Shown one piece after another: positions 61,441-64,000 of a stretch of 64,000 nt of DNA. Position 1 is the stretch's first letter; every line of letters begins with the position of its first letter. Source of the stretch: Amycolatopsis sp. MtRt-6 (lineage in GTDB: Bacteria > Actinomycetota > Actinomycetes > Mycobacteriales > Pseudonocardiaceae); the NCBI RefSeq assembly GCF_017308975.1, contig NZ_JADWPD010000005.1:295264-359263 (forward strand), written 5' to 3'. The notes below the pieces were generated by a model that saw only the letters and a list, made by a program, of their open reading frames with translations, had not been told where the DNA came from and did no database searches. Position numbers and translations under genes: made by a program.

Positions 61441-62136
61441 TCAGGAGTTCAGGTCGATCCGCTTGAAGGTGACGTACCGGTCGGGCGTGTAGGCCAGCTC
61501 GCCCGCCTTGCCGGAGATCACGCGGTCGTTCGTGCCGACGGCGAACAGCTGGTAGTAACCGGACGCGCAGGCCGGGAGCACGCCTTCGCGGTTCTCGTAC
61601 GTCGTGCCGGTCGAAGCGCCGCTCCGCACGTTGTCCACGACCGTCTTCGCGGCCGGCGACAGCTGCGAGTAGCCGATCTTCGCCAGGCCCGACAGGTCAC
61701 CGCAGGCGGTCGTGCCGCTGCCGCCGCCGACGTCGATGACCTTGAAGGTCGCGTAGTGGTCGCCGGTGTAGAAGTACTCGCCGGCGCTGCCGGTCACGAT
61801 GCGGCGCGTGCCGCGGGTGCTCGAACCCGGCGTCGGCACCGTGTACTCGTGGTAGTAGCCCGACGCGCAGGCCGGGAGGATGCCTTCGCGGTTGTCGAAG
61901 ACGACGCCGTCGTTCTTCGGGTAGGGGAACGGCCCGCCCTGCTGGATCAGGTTGTACGTCGTCGTCGCTTCGGCCGGGAGCGCCGAGAGCGTCGTGTGCG
62001 AGAAGCCGGAGAGGTTCCCGCAAGCGTTCTGGGCGGTGAGGGCGGGGGAAGCCGCGGAGGCGGTGGTGACCCCGGCGAACAGCGTGGCCAGGAGCGCGAA
62101 GAGGACCGCGACCAGGCGTGATCGGTAGTTGGTCAT
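61441..62136 (-). CDS. Secreted tandem-domain RNase, T1/Sa (barnase) family
   Basis: 231 residues. A Sec signal peptide (LVAVLFALLATLFAGVTTAS) ends near residue 29. Domain one (~38-135) matches RNase Sa: guanine-binding Glu84 in NRE, base Glu97 in YYHEYTV, Arg108 in TRGT and His127 in GDHYATF. Domain two (~144-231) repeats the fold and keeps NRE at 182-184, but Glu becomes Leu197 (YYQLFAV) and His becomes Arg220 (PDRYVTF). Cys pairs 39/90 and 145/190 probably form disulfides. It should be an extracellular guanyl-specific RNase with a non-catalytic second domain. Confidence 0.9.
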   Translation of the reverse strand: MTNYRSRLVAVLFALLATLFAGVTTASAASPALTAQNACGNLSGFSHTTLSALPAEATTTYNLIQQGGPFPYPKNDGVVFDNREGILPACASGYYHEYTVPTPGSSTRGTRRIVTGSAGEYFYTGDHYATFKVIDVGGGSGTTACGDLSGLAKIGYSQLSPAAKTVVDNVRSGASTGTTYENREGVLPACASGYYQLFAVGTNDRVISGKAGELAYTPDRYVTFKRIDLNS

Positions 62137-62262
62137 TTTCGGACCGTAACCCGATCGGATGTTCCTCAGGAGACGTCGACGTGAACTCCCGCAGCTGGAG
62201 GCCGAAAACCCGACGAACGGAGGGGGCCGATCGACGGGAACCGGACACTCCCCCGCGAGGGG

Positions 62263-62748
62263 TCAGCGCCCGAGCTTCGGGAACTTCTCCGAAAGCCGAT
62301 CGAAGACGACCGGCGGCACGAAGCGCTCGATGTCGCCCCCGAGCGCGGCGACCTCCTTGACCAGCGAGCTGGACACGAAGCCGTACGCCGGGTTGTTCGC
62401 CATCAGCAGCGTCTCGACGCCGGTGAGCTCGCGGTTCATCTGCGCCATCTGCAGCTCGTAGTCGAAGTCGCTGACCGAGCGCAGGCCCTTCGCGACCGCC
62501 GCGATGTCGTTCGCGCGGCAGTAGTCGACGAGCAGCCCCTCCCAGGAGTCGACGCGGACGTTCGGCAGCTTCGCGGTGATCTCGCCCAGGATCTCCAGGC
62601 GCTCCTCGATCTCGAAGACGCCCTTCTTGTTCTTGTTCACCCCCACCAGGACGACGACCTCGTCGAACAGCCGGCTGGCCCGTTCGATGATGTCGAGGTG
62701 GCCGTTGGTGGCCGGGTCGTAGGAACCGGGACAGACCGCACGCCGCAT
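62263..62748 (-). CDS. coaD: Phosphopantetheine adenylyltransferase
   Basis: 161 residues, coenzyme A biosynthesis (4'-phosphopantetheine to dephospho-CoA). The nucleotidyltransferase motif is GSYDPATNGHLDII and the second motif GFVSSSLVKEVAAL. ATG 62748 begins MRRAVCPGSYDP, as in other actinobacteria. It lies 43 bp from rsmD on the same strand, the usual rsmD-coaD order. Confidence 0.97.
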   Translation of the reverse strand: MRRAVCPGSYDPATNGHLDIIERASRLFDEVVVLVGVNKNKKGVFEIEERLEILGEITAKLPNVRVDSWEGLLVDYCRANDIAAVAKGLRSVSDFDYELQMAQMNRELTGVETLLMANNPAYGFVSSSLVKEVAALGGDIERFVPPVVFDRLSEKFPKLGR

Positions 62749-62791
62749 GGCGCGGACGCTACCGTGCCGCACCCGGTCTTCGCCGCGTGGT

Positions 62792-63352
62792 TCACGCCAC
62801 AGCCGTGTACTCCGCCCAGAACACGGCCGTGTCGCCGTACTTCTTCGCCCGGGCCGGCTCGAAGCCGGGCGGCCAGTCCGGCTCGCCGTCACGGGCCGCG
62901 CGTTCGACCACCACCAGGGCCGACGGCCCCAGCCAGCCGTTCGCCGCCAGCGCGGCCAGCACGGACCCGAGCGCGGCCGCGTCCACGGCGTACGGCGGGT
63001 CGGCGAGCACGAGGTCGTACGCGCCCGGCGCGGGGGCCGCGACCACGGCCTCGACCGGCCCGGCCCGGACCGTGCCGCCCAGGCCCAGCGCCGCGACGTT
63101 GCCGCGCAGGACGTCGGCGGCCCGCCGGTCGGACTCCACGAACAACGCGTCCGCCGCGCCGCGGGAGAGGGCTTCGAGGCCGAGCGCGCCGGAGCCGGCG
63201 TAGAGGTCGAGGACGCGGGCGCCGTCCAGCTCGCCCGCCGTCTCCAGGGCGTTGAACAGGGCTTCCCGCACGCGTTCCGACGTCGGCCGGGTGCCCTTCG
63301 GCGGCACCTTCAGCCGCCGTCCGCCCGCCGTCCCGGCCACGATCCTGGTCAC
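62792..63352 (-). CDS. rsmD: 16S rRNA (guanine966-N2)-methyltransferase
   Basis: About 186 residues. TRIVAGTAGGRRLKVPPKGT and RPTSERVREALFNAL form the N-terminal signature, VLDLYAGSGALGLEALSRGA binds SAM, and LADPPY is the catalytic motif. It methylates G966 of 16S rRNA. The GTG at 63352 gives the conserved N-terminus; the longer upstream frame is not conserved. Confidence 0.95.
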   Translation of the reverse strand: MTRIVAGTAGGRRLKVPPKGTRPTSERVREALFNALETAGELDGARVLDLYAGSGALGLEALSRGAADALFVESDRRAADVLRGNVAALGLGGTVRAGPVEAVVAAPAPGAYDLVLADPPYAVDAAALGSVLAALAANGWLGPSALVVVERAARDGEPDWPPGFEPARAKKYGDTAVFWAEYTAVA

Positions 63353-63475
63353 CCCCCGATTGTGGGGGACGGCACGCGGCGCGGATGACCGGGACACGGG
63401 TGTCCCCGCCCGGGCCACCGCGTAGAGTCGTTCTTCGCCCTCGGAGGCGATCCCAAAGCTGTCAAGGAGCCATGC

Positions 63476-64000
63476 GTGTCCGAACCTCGGGTCAGACGGG
63501 CCGAGATCGCCATCGAGCAAGCCCACGTCGATCGCGTGTACACCCGTCTGGACGAATTGCGGGTCCAGGCCGAGGCCATGCGCACGAAGGGCTACGAGAT
63601 CGGCCAGGGAGCGCAGCGCGAGGCGATCTTCGAGCAGGCGTCGATGCTGTTCGAGCGCGACATGATGGTCTACCACGCCAACCAGACGCTGCAGACGCTC
63701 GACGCCGAGTACGAGGGCCTCGTCTTCGGCAGGCTCGACGACCGCGAGGGCGAACGCACCTACGTCGGCAGGCTCGGCATCCGCGACGCCGAGTTCGACA
63801 ACCTCGTCACGGACTGGCGCGCGCCGGCCGCGGCGGCGTTCTACCAGGCCACCGCCGAGGAGCCGATGGACGTCGTCCGGCGGCGGGTGATCCGCTGCTC
63901 GGGCCAGAACGTCCTCGACGTCGACGACGACGTCCTGATCGCCGACGCCGTCCCCGAGGACATGCAGATCGTCGGCGAGGGCGCGCTGATGGCCGCGCTG
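63476..64000 (+). CDS. HelD/HelR-like RNA polymerase-associated ATPase, N-terminal part
   Basis: The first 175 codons, running off the window. The coiled-coil arm (EIAIEQAHVDRVYTRLDELR) is followed by YVGRLGIRDAEFDNLVTDWRAPAAAAFYQAT, the hallmark of HelD-type superfamily 1 helicases that release RNA polymerase from DNA; actinomycete HelR gives rifampicin tolerance. The GTG at 63476 fits the frame. The Walker motifs should lie beyond the window. Confidence 0.85.
   Translation, partial: MSEPRVRRAEIAIEQAHVDRVYTRLDELRVQAEAMRTKGYEIGQGAQREAIFEQASMLFERDMMVYHANQTLQTLDAEYEGLVFGRLDDREGERTYVGRLGIRDAEFDNLVTDWRAPAAAAFYQATAEEPMDVVRRRVIRCSGQNVLDVDDDVLIADAVPEDMQIVGEGALMAAL

Overview
The window is about 72% GC with strong third-position GC bias, many GTG starts and ATGA/GTGA stop-start overlaps. 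It is a high-GC actinomycete. Marker blocks point to Pseudonocardiales, most likely Amycolatopsis or a close relative (inference): the mycobacterial-type sepIVA-DUF177-rpmF-rnc-mutM order, a Rv2857c-Rv2860c-like polyamine cluster, an EspR-like regulator and a HelD/HelR-type RNA polymerase-recycling ATPase. No rRNA, tRNA, CRISPR array, transposase or phage gene was seen; this is chromosomal DNA mixing core and metabolic accessory loci.

Layout. 0-6.7 kb: alpha-galactoside uptake (first codons of a permease, a Tat-type sugar-binding lipoprotein, a ROK repressor), a divergent GH36 alpha-galactosidase, then a glycerate dehydrogenase/glycerate kinase pair. 6.8-10 kb: small conserved actinobacterial proteins (HesB-like, DUF5709, GtrA, two DUF202) and a ShbA/SigD-like sigma factor. 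10-19.3 kb: a complete non-phosphorylating L-fucose pathway (dehydrogenase, lactonase, FucD dehydratase, SDR dehydrogenase, FAH hydrolase) with its ABC importer and a FadR-type regulator; one palindrome, ACATCCGATGT, lies upstream of the main operon and, with one mismatch, upstream of the regulator. 19.4-33.9 kb: Bcr/CflA exporter, MerR with a divergent small helical protein, ferredoxin-reductase-like flavoprotein, AcrA1-type acyl reductase, large membrane protein, FAD monooxygenase, MocR regulator, O-methyltransferase, a PBP1-like protein with a degenerate transpeptidase, and a second FadR-type regulator.

33.9-42.1 kb: a glycine-to-pyruvate operon (gcvP-gcvT-gcvH-glyA-lipA-sdaA) behind a tandem glycine riboswitch whose second aptamer covers the only canonical gcvP start codon. 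42.2-49.7 kb: a 429-residue HTH protein with an unrecognised C-terminal domain, a GlnA4-like/PuuD/aldehyde dehydrogenase/SDR polyamine cluster, a general-stress-type membrane protein and an alpha/beta hydrolase. 49.8-55.2 kb: HAAS-domain membrane protein with PadR, an SMP-30 family enzyme, a 30-bp tandem repeat, and a three-gene module (EspR-like HTH, ImmA/IrrE metallopeptidase, MAB_1171c-type membrane protein) split by a seven-copy degenerate 20-nt repeat array. 55.3-64 kb: mutM, a PL6 polysaccharide lyase, rnc, rpmF, DUF177, sepIVA, a SigE-family sigma factor with a membrane-anchored partner, a secreted tandem-domain RNase, coaD, rsmD and the start of a HelD-like ATPase.

The observations most worth following up are the PBP with all three transpeptidase motifs lost, the secreted RNase whose second domain keeps the guanine-recognition loop but lost catalytic residues, the gcvP start-codon problem, the hairpin enclosing the SigE-family ribosome-binding region, and the EspR/ImmA/MAB_1171c module with its repeats. 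All family assignments come from reading motifs; no database search was run.
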